From Bacillota bacterium (GTDB lineage Bacteria > Bacillota_I > Bacilli_A > RFN20 > CAG-826), in assembly GCA_003501485.1 (NCBI GenBank), contig DNPJ01000061.1:548-5640 (forward strand): a DNA stretch of 5,093 nucleotides. The letters run 5' to 3'. The notes beneath the pieces are model-generated. The model saw only the letters and a list, made by a program, of their open reading frames with translations, had not been told where the DNA came from and ran no database searches. The number at the start of each line of letters is the position of its first letter. The first letter of the stretch is position 1. The translations under genes were made by a program, and so were the position numbers. Below are positions 1-4,691 of this stretch, in pieces.

Positions 1-171
1 TATAAGATGCTGCAAAGCAAAGACACGGAAGACCGGGAATATAAGCCATTGGAGGGCATACGGGACAATTATAGAAAATACATCATGACAACGGACTATA
101 TGCTGCAAAAGAGAAACGGTATCATTCATGTCAACCTGATGGATTTTATAAGCAAAGGCATGCGCTTTTAA
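1..171 (+). CDS. C-terminal fragment of a DUF4143-type AAA ATPase
   Basis: Frame 1 is open from the window edge to TAA at 169-171 and gives 56 residues. The N-terminal part lies outside the window. The visible pattern is REYKPLEGIRDNYRKYIMTT, then a tail with RNGIIHVNLMDFI. It matches the usual end of the DUF4143 domain of P-loop ATPases in bacteria and archaea: an R-E-[YF]-x-x-L...I-x-D-N-[YF]-x-K-Y motif, then NGI-x-H-x-N-[LI]-x-[DE]-F. Family members have an N-terminal AAA+ domain with Walker A and B motifs, which cannot be seen here. Their cellular role is poorly defined, and they are common and multi-copy in accessory regions of gut bacteria. GC is about 40%, clearly above the 25-30% of the DNA to its right, which hints at a separate origin. 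The family is recalled from motif shape, without a search. Confidence 0.72.
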   Translation, partial: YKMLQSKDTEDREYKPLEGIRDNYRKYIMTTDYMLQKRNGIIHVNLMDFISKGMRF

Positions 172-480
172 GCGAAGGGCCCGATCGTTGAAAGCTCGCC
201 AAAAACGACCTTTAAAGAAGTTGCCGATTCAAAAAAAACACAGTTGGCCTGGAATGGGTAAGGATGATGGACCATCCTTTTTAAATTGTTAAAAAGCAGT
301 AAATTGGCATCGTTCTTTTCTTTAAAAATGAACTGATTCCTAAATGTTTTTGTAAGGAACATGACTAATAGTTCAACTTTGAATATATCATCGATATATT
401 TGTTACATAAAAGGTTTAGCTTGAGGGATAGTACATATTCACCAATACTATCTACGTGTGTCATTATTGCCAGTTACATA
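172..480. other. Gene-poor gap between ATPase and AbiE remnant
   Basis: No plus-strand gene is visible here apart from the hairpin at 260-282. The minus strand is open for 98 codons (168-464). That product has no domain I recognise, no convincing ribosome binding site, and its stop lies inside the ATPase stop region, so I do not call it a gene. The first 110 bases are less AT-rich and resemble the ATPase side. From about 284 on the composition matches the AbiE remnant. The missing N-terminal part of AbiEi should lie here, but no AbiEi helix-turn-helix sequence can be read in any frame, so that part was probably deleted or replaced. Confidence 0.5.
260..282 (+). terminator. Putative intrinsic terminator after the ATPase
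   Basis: AAGGATG (260-266) and CATCCTT (273-279) form a perfect 7-bp stem around a 6-nt loop, and the T run continues to 282. It lies 88 bases after the ATPase stop codon and only the plus-strand reading has the U tract. The stem has just three G-C pairs and the U tract is short, so it may be a weak terminator. Confidence 0.5.
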
Positions 481-483
481 GTC

Positions 484-673
484 ACATTTGAAATGTAGTG
501 GATATGTTCCTTCCACACAGTGTCTTGTATGGGTAGACATGCTCCTTATCAAAGTTATTAAACTTTATGTTAAAAGAAACATTAATCAACTCAAATTATT
601 TAGATATGCAAGAATAATGAAAATAGAAAAACAAGTATTCGAAATGATGTTGATCATATTTAATGAAAACTGA
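484..673 (+). pseudogene. abiEi: AbiEi antitoxin remnant (C-terminal tail)
   Basis: The frame ending at TGA 671-673 reads KVIKLYVKRNINQLKLFRYA and then RIMKIEKQVFEMM. This fits the C-terminal helices of AbiEi-family antitoxins (typically A-[ILM]-K-x-Y-[VM]-K...L-x-x-Y-A-x-x-[LM]-x-[IV]-x-x-x-V). Intact AbiEi is about 190-200 residues, with an N-terminal winged helix that represses its own operon and a C-terminal domain needed for antitoxicity. Only about 45-50 residues are readable in one frame (from about 524). Between 484 and 545 scattered matches to the preceding FGN...RTVCD region appear in shifted frames, so that part is frameshifted, and nothing upstream is recognisable. The last 11 bases overlap the abiEii start codon at 663, the usual translationally coupled abiEi-abiEii arrangement, which strongly supports the call. 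The left boundary is approximate. Confidence 0.65.
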
Positions 674-1484
674 TAAGAGTTCTCTAAAAGCAAGAGCTAA
701 TAATTTGTCCAAAGAATTTGGTATTGAAAAAATATTGTTTATAATCGTTTCTTTTTCGACGCTTTTTTATCTGCTTAGCGGTTTCTAAACATAAAGATAA
801 ATTAATTCTTGAAGGCGGTTTATATTTATCTTCAGTGTTGGGAATTGATAGTGGAGCGACAATTGATATCGATTTATACCTAAAGAAAATATCAATGAAT
901 AAATACAATATATAAATATTGTTGAAAAAGTAATCTCAATTGATTTAGGTGATGATATCAAATTTACAATATTAGATACATCAAATATTAGATTAGAAGA
1001 CGTTTATGATGGTTTTTAGTTAAAATGATGGCCAAACTAGATAATGTTAAATGTATTTTTGGAATTGGCATTGATCCTATTGTCCCATCTGAAAAAAATT
1101 ATGATTATAAATGTCTTGTGACTACAAATGTACTATCTTTAAAAATTTATATTCTAGAAAATTTGTTGCGGAGAAATTACAAACCATTTTATATAGAGGA
1201 ATTACTAATAGTAGAAGCAAAGATTTTTTGATTTATACATTATAAATAAAGCAAAAAAAGAACAACAATGATGTTATTGTATTAAAAAATCTTTTGAAAA
1301 AACGTGTGAATATAGAGGCTTTAAAATTGACAGAGATTTTATTAATGAATTGGTTGAAGAATTATCAATCAATCAACAAATTAAAACTAGATGGAATGCA
1401 TTTATAAATAAAAACAAATACGCCTATAATTTAAATTTTGATGATGTAATTTAATCAGTTAGAAATTGGATTGAAAAAATTTAA
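663..1484 (+). pseudogene. abiEii: AbiEii/AbiGii-family nucleotidyltransferase toxin, multiply frameshifted
   Basis: Conceptual translation across frames gives an almost complete AbiEii (DUF1814) protein of about 270 residues. The segments in order are: MKTDKSSLKARANNLSKEFG (from 663); NIVYNRFFFDAFLS (731-772); LAVSKHKDKLILEGGLYLSS and LGIDSGATIDIDLYLKK (775-912); NIVEKVISIDLGDDIKFTIL to VYDGF (915-1016); MAKLDNVKC to DPIVPSEKNYDYKCLV (1028 on); FVAEKLQTILYRGITNSRSK-DF (1162 on); DLYIINKAKKEQ (1230 on); DVIVLKN; and TCEYRGFKIDRDFINELVEE through TRWNAF to DDVI (1302-1451). The nucleotidyltransferase signatures are visible: GG followed by D-I-D-L, the EKLQTI helix and the KDF/DLY motif. Seven -1 shifts, one +1 (or -2) shift and a late TAA at 1452-1454 break the frame, so no functional toxin can be made. 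Intact family members form type IV toxin-antitoxin systems acting in phage abortive infection. Confidence 0.88.
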
Positions 1485-1684
1485 ATTAACTAAGTTGGCA
1501 TCATGTTTTTAACCATTTTACGGGAAACTATGGCTGTTGAAGAGTGAAAACTTTGTTTTGCAAGATAGAACCAATTCAAAAGAATATGCTATATGCGTTA
1601 TAAAATTTTTAATCACACAAAAACATAAAATCAAACATTGTGCATTAATATATAACACTTTAAAAGCTAATGAATAAGCATTAA
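1485..1684. other. Intergenic stretch with no recognised gene
   Basis: This is the convergent space between the abiEii remnant and the minus-strand lipoprotein. A stop-bounded plus-strand frame (1513-1677, 54 codons, no ATG and no ribosome binding site) is present, but its translation is not recognised and its start region has nothing gene-like. No strong hairpin with a T tract is visible that could terminate the minus-strand lipoprotein transcript. The best candidate is a weak 5-bp TAATG/CATTA stem near 1668-1683. Confidence 0.45.
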
Positions 1685-2440
1685 CTAATCAACATTGTAA
1701 TTAATAATAACTTTATCAATTCCGTTGAATAAATTTTCCACGGTAACATATTGTCTTACAATAGAGCTAACATTATTGAATGAATCTCCGAATATATCTC
1801 TATTAATTTTGACGTCGTAATCAACTAAGCCTCTCGCCTTATTGCCTTCAAAGTCTGCTGTTGAAGAAGTTTCAAATCCTTTTTCGTTAATTCCGTATGT
1901 AAATGAGCCGTCTCGAACTTTATATCCGTTATCAGCGGCAAACAAAGTGACATCATCATTAATATTAAGCCATTCTTCATTGACATGCATGATTTTGCTT
2001 TCCACTCTTGAATACAAAGCCTCTTTTGCTTCTTCAGCAGTTTTATATCTATATTCTTTTGTGTTACTTTGATTTTTCCAATCAACATCTTTTAAAACAT
2101 ATTCTGCACCAACTTTTTTCATGTATGATTCTTTGTATAACGTAATATCAAGAAGATCATCTTTATATTTTTGACCTCCTGAAAAACTAAAATATTGTGG
2201 GTCATCGTCATTAGTAAAGTCTGCGAACATGAAGCTGACGTTAGGCTTTCTCGGAATGGCATTACCTTCTTTTGTAGCAACATATTCGATGCTGTTATAT
2301 TGGCTGATAAAAGTTTCGTATTCAGTTATTTCGTGACTTCCTACTGCTTGTAAATAATCTTCTTTAGCGATTTGTTTATCGCAACCTGTTAATGCTAGTG
2401 CGACAATAAGAGCCGATGCAATTATTGATGATTTTTTCAT
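1685..2440 (-). CDS. Lipoprotein of unknown function, CIRCE-associated
   Basis: A 251-residue protein starts at ATG 2440 and ends at TAG 1685. This start is chosen because AAGAGGT (2453-2447) lies 6 bases upstream and because it places a classic lipoprotein signal at the N-terminus: MKK, a hydrophobic core, and lipobox L-T-G-C with Cys20 the predicted lipidation site. An upstream in-frame ATG at 2521 would add 27 Tyr/Lys/Ile-rich residues, bury the signal peptide and lacks an SD, so it is rejected. After Cys20 there is no other cysteine and no transmembrane segment. The mature part is acidic, soluble-looking and rich in Tyr, Asp and Lys, and is expected on the outer face of the membrane. I do not recognise the family. 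The gene is divergent from the XRE regulator. A CIRCE-like operator sits between its likely promoter and its start, suggesting heat or protein-stress induction through HrcA (inference). Frame and codon use look intact. Confidence 0.85.
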   Translation of the reverse strand: MKKSSIIASALIVALALTGCDKQIAKEDYLQAVGSHEITEYETFISQYNSIEYVATKEGNAIPRKPNVSFMFADFTNDDDPQYFSFSGGQKYKDDLLDITLYKESYMKKVGAEYVLKDVDWKNQSNTKEYRYKTAEEAKEALYSRVESKIMHVNEEWLNINDDVTLFAADNGYKVRDGSFTYGINEKGFETSSTADFEGNKARGLVDYDVKINRDIFGDSFNNVSSIVRQYVTVENLFNGIDKVIINYNVD

Positions 2441-2446
2441 GTTATT

Positions 2447-2453
2447 ACCTCTT
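2447..2453 (-). promoter_or_regulatory. Ribosome binding site of the minus-strand lipoprotein
   Basis: AAGAGGT on the minus strand lies 6 bases before the ATG at 2440 and decides that start against the upstream ATG at 2521. Confidence 0.7.
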
Positions 2454-2562
2454 TTTGTTTTATTTTTAAAATAAATATACAAATATAATATCAAATATAT
2501 GTATTTTATAAACAAAAACATGTTTTTTAAGAAGTAGGAATTTAGCTTGAAAATTTACAAAG

Positions 2563-2589
2563 TGAGCACTCTTTCATGGCGAGTGCTTG
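2563..2589 (-). promoter_or_regulatory. CIRCE-like HrcA operator
   Basis: AGCACTC (2565-2571), a spacer of exactly nine bases (2572-2580) and GAGTGCT (2581-2587) match the core of the CIRCE consensus TTAGCACTC-N9-GAGTGCTAA. The outer two bases on each side (TG and TG, where the consensus has TT and AA) deviate. CIRCE is the binding site of the heat-shock repressor HrcA, usually in front of groESL, dnaK or clpB. Here it is 123 bases upstream of the lipoprotein start and just downstream of candidate -10 boxes on the minus strand, the normal place for CIRCE in a 5' leader. Strand assignment rests on that position, since the element is itself palindromic. A terminator reading is less likely: no gene ends here, and the nearby T run begins only after five further bases. 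Confidence 0.72.
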
Positions 2590-2610
2590 TCATTTTTTTA
2601 TTTGTTTAAA

Positions 2611-2649
2611 ATTATATTAGTTTTATATTTATAAAATATTTTTAAACAA
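2611..2649 (-). promoter_or_regulatory. Candidate promoter of the minus-strand lipoprotein
   Basis: Two overlapping readings on the minus strand are possible. One is a perfect -10 TATAAT (2616-2611) without a good -35. The other is TTGTTT (2649-2644), a 16-base spacer and TATAAA (2627-2622). Either would start transcription shortly upstream of the CIRCE-like element, so bound HrcA would block early elongation or initiation. The surrounding DNA is extremely AT-rich, so chance matches are likely. Confidence 0.4.
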
Positions 2650-2654
2650 AAAAA

Positions 2655-2672
2655 TTATTTATTAATAAATAA
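2655..2672. repeat. Perfect 18-base AT palindrome
   Basis: TTATTTATTAATAAATAA is its own reverse complement with no spacer. It lies midway between the two divergent genes, just upstream of the minus-strand promoter candidates and about 50 bases before the plus-strand -10. It could be a binding site or simply low-complexity AT DNA. Nothing else supports a function. Confidence 0.4.
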
Positions 2673-2694
2673 AAAACAATAATTCTATTTACAC

Positions 2695-2708
2695 GCGAAT
2701 AAATTCGC
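2695..2708 (+). promoter_or_regulatory. Palindromic operator candidate for the XRE regulator
   Basis: GCGAAT-AA-ATTCGC is a perfect 14-base inverted repeat in otherwise GC-poor DNA. It covers the -35/spacer zone expected for the -10 at 2722-2727 and immediately follows a TTTACA (2688-2693). Further partial half-sites occur downstream (TTCGC at 2728-2732, GCGA at 2754-2757). XRE-family regulators often bind short palindromes in their own promoters, so autoregulation is the natural guess, though not shown. Confidence 0.42.
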
Positions 2709-2721
2709 TTTCTTAGTTATT

Positions 2722-2727
2722 TATAAT
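2722..2727 (+). promoter_or_regulatory. Candidate -10 box for the XRE-lipoprotein operon
   Basis: A perfect TATAAT is placed so that transcription would start about 37 bases before the ATG at 2771. No good -35 lies 16-18 bases upstream. TTTACA at 2688-2693 is too far away for a standard pair, so the promoter may be activator-dependent or this assignment may be wrong. Confidence 0.38.
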
Positions 2728-2756
2728 TTCGCTAAAAAGTTGAACATTATTATGCG

Positions 2757-2762
2757 AGGAGG
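2757..2762 (+). promoter_or_regulatory. Ribosome binding site of the XRE regulator
   Basis: A perfect AGGAGG (followed by TG) lies 8 bases before the ATG at 2771. It overlaps the in-frame GTG at 2762, which therefore cannot be the start. Confidence 0.8.
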
Positions 2763-2770
2763 TGTTGTTT

Positions 2771-3679
2771 ATGACACTCGGAAAAAAATTAAAGAAATTA
2801 AGAACTGAAAAAGGATTAACTCAGAAAAATCTTGCTGAACAATTGCACGTTACTTTCCAAACTGTAAGTAAATGGGAAAGCGATATTAACGAACCTGATA
2901 TTACAACTTTAAAACAATTATCTAAATTTTATGGTTGTTCCATTAATGATTTATTAAATGATGCTTCTAGTGAAACAAAAGAAAACAATGTTGGAGAAAC
3001 AGTGGACAATAAACCTACTGAAGTGATAACAAAAACTATTGTTGTTCATCAAAATGAAAAACATGTATGTGCTAGATGTGGAAAAGATATTGAAGAAAAC
3101 GAACTCGTTTCTGAAGATATTACAAAAAAAGAGCGGCATGGAAGAATAATAAGAAGTGTCAACGTTGGACAAACTTATTATCATAGAGATTGCTTAGACG
3201 AGATTAAAAAAGAAAGGGAAATAAATGAGAACAATATAAGAACCAAAAAAGCATCAACGAGCAAAAAGAAATGTTTTGGCTGGGGAATTGCTGCAGGTGT
3301 CGTTGCTTTAATAATTGCTTTAGCAGTTTTTCTTACTCATACAAATATTGTTCATCCTGCACTAGGTGTTTTATATAGTGTATTAATAGGCTATGGTTTG
3401 TTTGCAATGATTTATTGCATTATTTCTGATTCTTATATTGGCGATATTTTTCTATGGTGTTCAGGTTTTTCCATTAAATTCCCAGGATTAATATTTAGTT
3501 TTGATTTAGATGGTCTCGCTTGGCTAATTGCTATGAAAATTTTATTTGCGGCCATCGGATTTATAATTGGAGTAGTTGTTTTATTAGCAGGTACAGCTTT
3601 ATGTGCTTTGTTGGGTGGGTTTTCATTTCCTTTTGTATTAGCTCACAATATCCGCACCAATTACAAAGATGCTTTTTAA
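2771..3679 (+). CDS. Membrane-anchored XRE-family regulator with CxxC...HxxC module
   Basis: A 302-residue protein; the ATG at 2771 is chosen for its perfect SD. Residues 4-60 form an HTH_3 (XRE) DNA-binding domain, with helix 2 near TQKNLAEQL (17-25) and recognition helix near FQTVSKWE (29-36). A charged linker (64-95) leads to C100-x2-C103 and H138-x2-C141, which look like a small treble-clef or LIM-like zinc site holding a Lys/Arg-rich segment. After a basic stretch (158-167, positive-inside) the C-terminal half is hydrophobic: spans near 170-189, 197-219, a weaker one near 224-244, and 248-285, long enough for two. This architecture predicts a regulator tethered to the cytoplasmic membrane that could sense the envelope or a metal, but the signal is unknown. 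It is divergent from the CIRCE-linked lipoprotein and lies 13 bases before a second lipoprotein gene, probably in one operon. Autoregulation through the GCGAAT palindrome is plausible. The HTH call is firm, the zinc site moderate. Confidence 0.88.
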   Translation: MTLGKKLKKLRTEKGLTQKNLAEQLHVTFQTVSKWESDINEPDITTLKQLSKFYGCSINDLLNDASSETKENNVGETVDNKPTEVITKTIVVHQNEKHVCARCGKDIEENELVSEDITKKERHGRIIRSVNVGQTYYHRDCLDEIKKEREINENNIRTKKASTSKKKCFGWGIAAGVVALIIALAVFLTHTNIVHPALGVLYSVLIGYGLFAMIYCIISDSYIGDIFLWCSGFSIKFPGLIFSFDLDGLAWLIAMKILFAAIGFIIGVVVLLAGTALCALLGGFSFPFVLAHNIRTNYKDAF

Positions 3680-3683
3680 GGAG
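3678..3683 (+). promoter_or_regulatory. Ribosome binding site of the MBG lipoprotein
   Basis: AAGGAG overlaps the stop codon of the regulator and lies 9 bases before the ATG at 3693. This fixes the start there rather than at the ATG at 3669, which has no SD and would bury the signal peptide. Confidence 0.75.
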
Positions 3684-3692
3684 AATATTATA

Positions 3693-4691
3693 ATGAAAAA
3701 GAAGTTTTTATTTTTAACCCCTGTTCTACTTGGATTATTTTTATCTTCATGTGGAGATAGTAATAGTATTAGTTCATCTTCATCAAATAGTAGTTCCATC
3801 GGTGGGGGAAGCCAAACTAGCATCCAAGAAATTAAGGAAGATTTTAAGGGTGTTATTTTTTCTGATGCTACTTATACTTATGAGGGAGAAGCTCATATCC
3901 TTAATGAAGTAAGTGGCGCTCCAGACAACACTTCCATAACTTACATAGGTCGAGAACCACATGCAGATGTAGGTGTTTATAAAGCAACCGCTAAACTGGA
4001 AAAAGAAGGCTATAATGATTTGACATTGTCTGCTACTTTAACAATTAATAAAGCTACTTTTTTAGGCGTTGAATTTAATGATGAACAATTTGAATATGAT
4101 GGAAAGCCTCATTCAATTACGGTTACTGGCACTTTGCCAAGTTCTTCTATTGTTACTTATAGTTGTGATGTTGAAGGAATTACAAACACCGCTACAGAAA
4201 TTGGTGAATATAATATTACCGCTACAATAACTGATAAAAATTTTGATACATTAGTATTAACAGCAAAATTAACAATAAAAACAAATGATGATGAAAGATA
4301 TCTAAAATGGAGCGATGATACATTATTCTTCCAAAATGCTTTGCATAATAATTATTTGTATTCTTATAATGAAGGCACAGGTGATTTAGTAAAAATCAGC
4401 AACGATAATGCTGTTGATATGATTGAAAGCAATGAGGATGAAATAATCTATATTTCTAAACCATTATTTGCCTCTTCAATTAAAACCGCAAACTATTCTA
4501 GCAATGATAGAAAAACAAGAACATCTGTTATTCAGACCGCTAATGCAAGATATGTTCAATTTGATGGAAATAAAACAATTTATTATGTTGTTAATGGTTT
4601 AACACAAAATAAATCTGGTATTTTTAAAGCTGATTTAAGTGGCGAGGAGCCTGTTGTTACGTGCTTAAGTGTTGGCAAAGCTAAGTTTTAA
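3693..4691 (+). CDS. MBG-domain/beta-propeller surface lipoprotein, N-terminal part before a frameshift
   Basis: The first 332 codons of a larger protein, ending at TAA 4689-4691 after an apparent frameshift. Residues 1-20 are a lipoprotein signal (MKKK, hydrophobic core, lipobox L-S-S-C, Cys20). Residues 22-45 are a Ser/Asn/Gly-rich flexible linker typical of surface lipoproteins. Residues about 53-120 and 121-196 are two MBG-type repeats, each with an F...Y-x-Y/E-Y-[ED]G-x-x-H motif, a G-x-Y-x-[AI]-T-A motif and a closing L-T-I strand. From about 200 on there are repeating units such as NNYLYSYN, EIIYIS, KTIYYVVNG and GIFKADL, which resemble the DUF5050 (LRP1-like) beta-propeller. The product should sit outside the membrane and bind a ligand or the cell wall; no catalytic residues are visible. 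It probably shares the operon of the membrane regulator, which may control it. Losing the rest of the propeller would leave an incomplete fold. Confidence 0.8.
   Translation: MKKKFLFLTPVLLGLFLSSCGDSNSISSSSSNSSSIGGGSQTSIQEIKEDFKGVIFSDATYTYEGEAHILNEVSGAPDNTSITYIGREPHADVGVYKATAKLEKEGYNDLTLSATLTINKATFLGVEFNDEQFEYDGKPHSITVTGTLPSSSIVTYSCDVEGITNTATEIGEYNITATITDKNFDTLVLTAKLTIKTNDDERYLKWSDDTLFFQNALHNNYLYSYNEGTGDLVKISNDNAVDMIESNEDEIIYISKPLFASSIKTANYSSNDRKTRTSVIQTANARYVQFDGNKTIYYVVNGLTQNKSGIFKADLSGEEPVVTCLSVGKAKF
3849..4280 (+). repeat. Tandem pair of MBG protein repeats
   Basis: Two diverged repeats of about 70-75 codons lie back to back (3849-4049 and 4053-4280). They share the order hydrophobic-F-x-D/N, F/Y-x-Y-[ED]-G-[EK]-x-H, a loop with S-I-x-T-Y, then G-[VE]-Y-x-[AI]-T-A, and a final L-T-I-[NK]. 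Similarity is at protein level; the DNA copies have diverged. Confidence 0.65.

Noticed and set aside
168..464. Minus-strand 98-aa ORF as a real gene
   Set aside because: No ribosome binding site before the ATG, no recognised domain, the frame crosses a terminator hairpin and a compositional junction, and it overlaps the end of the ATPase gene.
684..908. 74-aa minus-strand ORF
   Set aside because: It is antisense to the clearly recognisable AbiEii segments containing the GG and DIDL motifs, so it is a shadow frame.
1025..1231. 68-aa plus-strand ORF as an independent small protein
   Set aside because: It is one internal frame segment of the abiEii remnant; homologous sequence continues in other frames on both sides.
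663..1484. Alternative genetic code (TGA as Trp) as the explanation for the broken frames
   Set aside because: The breaks are shifts between frames and include TAA and TAG stops. Intact genes here use TGG for Trp, and the AbiEi tail ends on TGA at the expected overlap.
1513..1677. Stop-bounded 54-codon plus-strand frame as a gene
   Set aside because: It has no ATG, no ribosome binding site and no recognisable motif, and it is within the length expected by chance.
1668..1683. Weak TAATG/CATTA stem as a terminator for the minus-strand lipoprotein
   Set aside because: Only five A/T-dominated base pairs and a short T run on the minus strand; too weak to call.
1825..2088. Minus- and plus-strand ORFs inside the lipoprotein gene
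   Set aside because: Both lie within the 251-residue lipoprotein frame, without ribosome binding sites or domains, and are shadows of it.
2563..2595. Hairpin at 2563-2589 as an intrinsic terminator
   Set aside because: No gene on either strand ends here, the T run starts only after five extra bases, and the arm sequence and exact nine-base spacer fit CIRCE much better.
2954..3184. 76-aa minus-strand ORF inside the XRE regulator
   Set aside because: It is antisense to the linker and Cys/His module of a well-supported gene, with no ribosome binding site.
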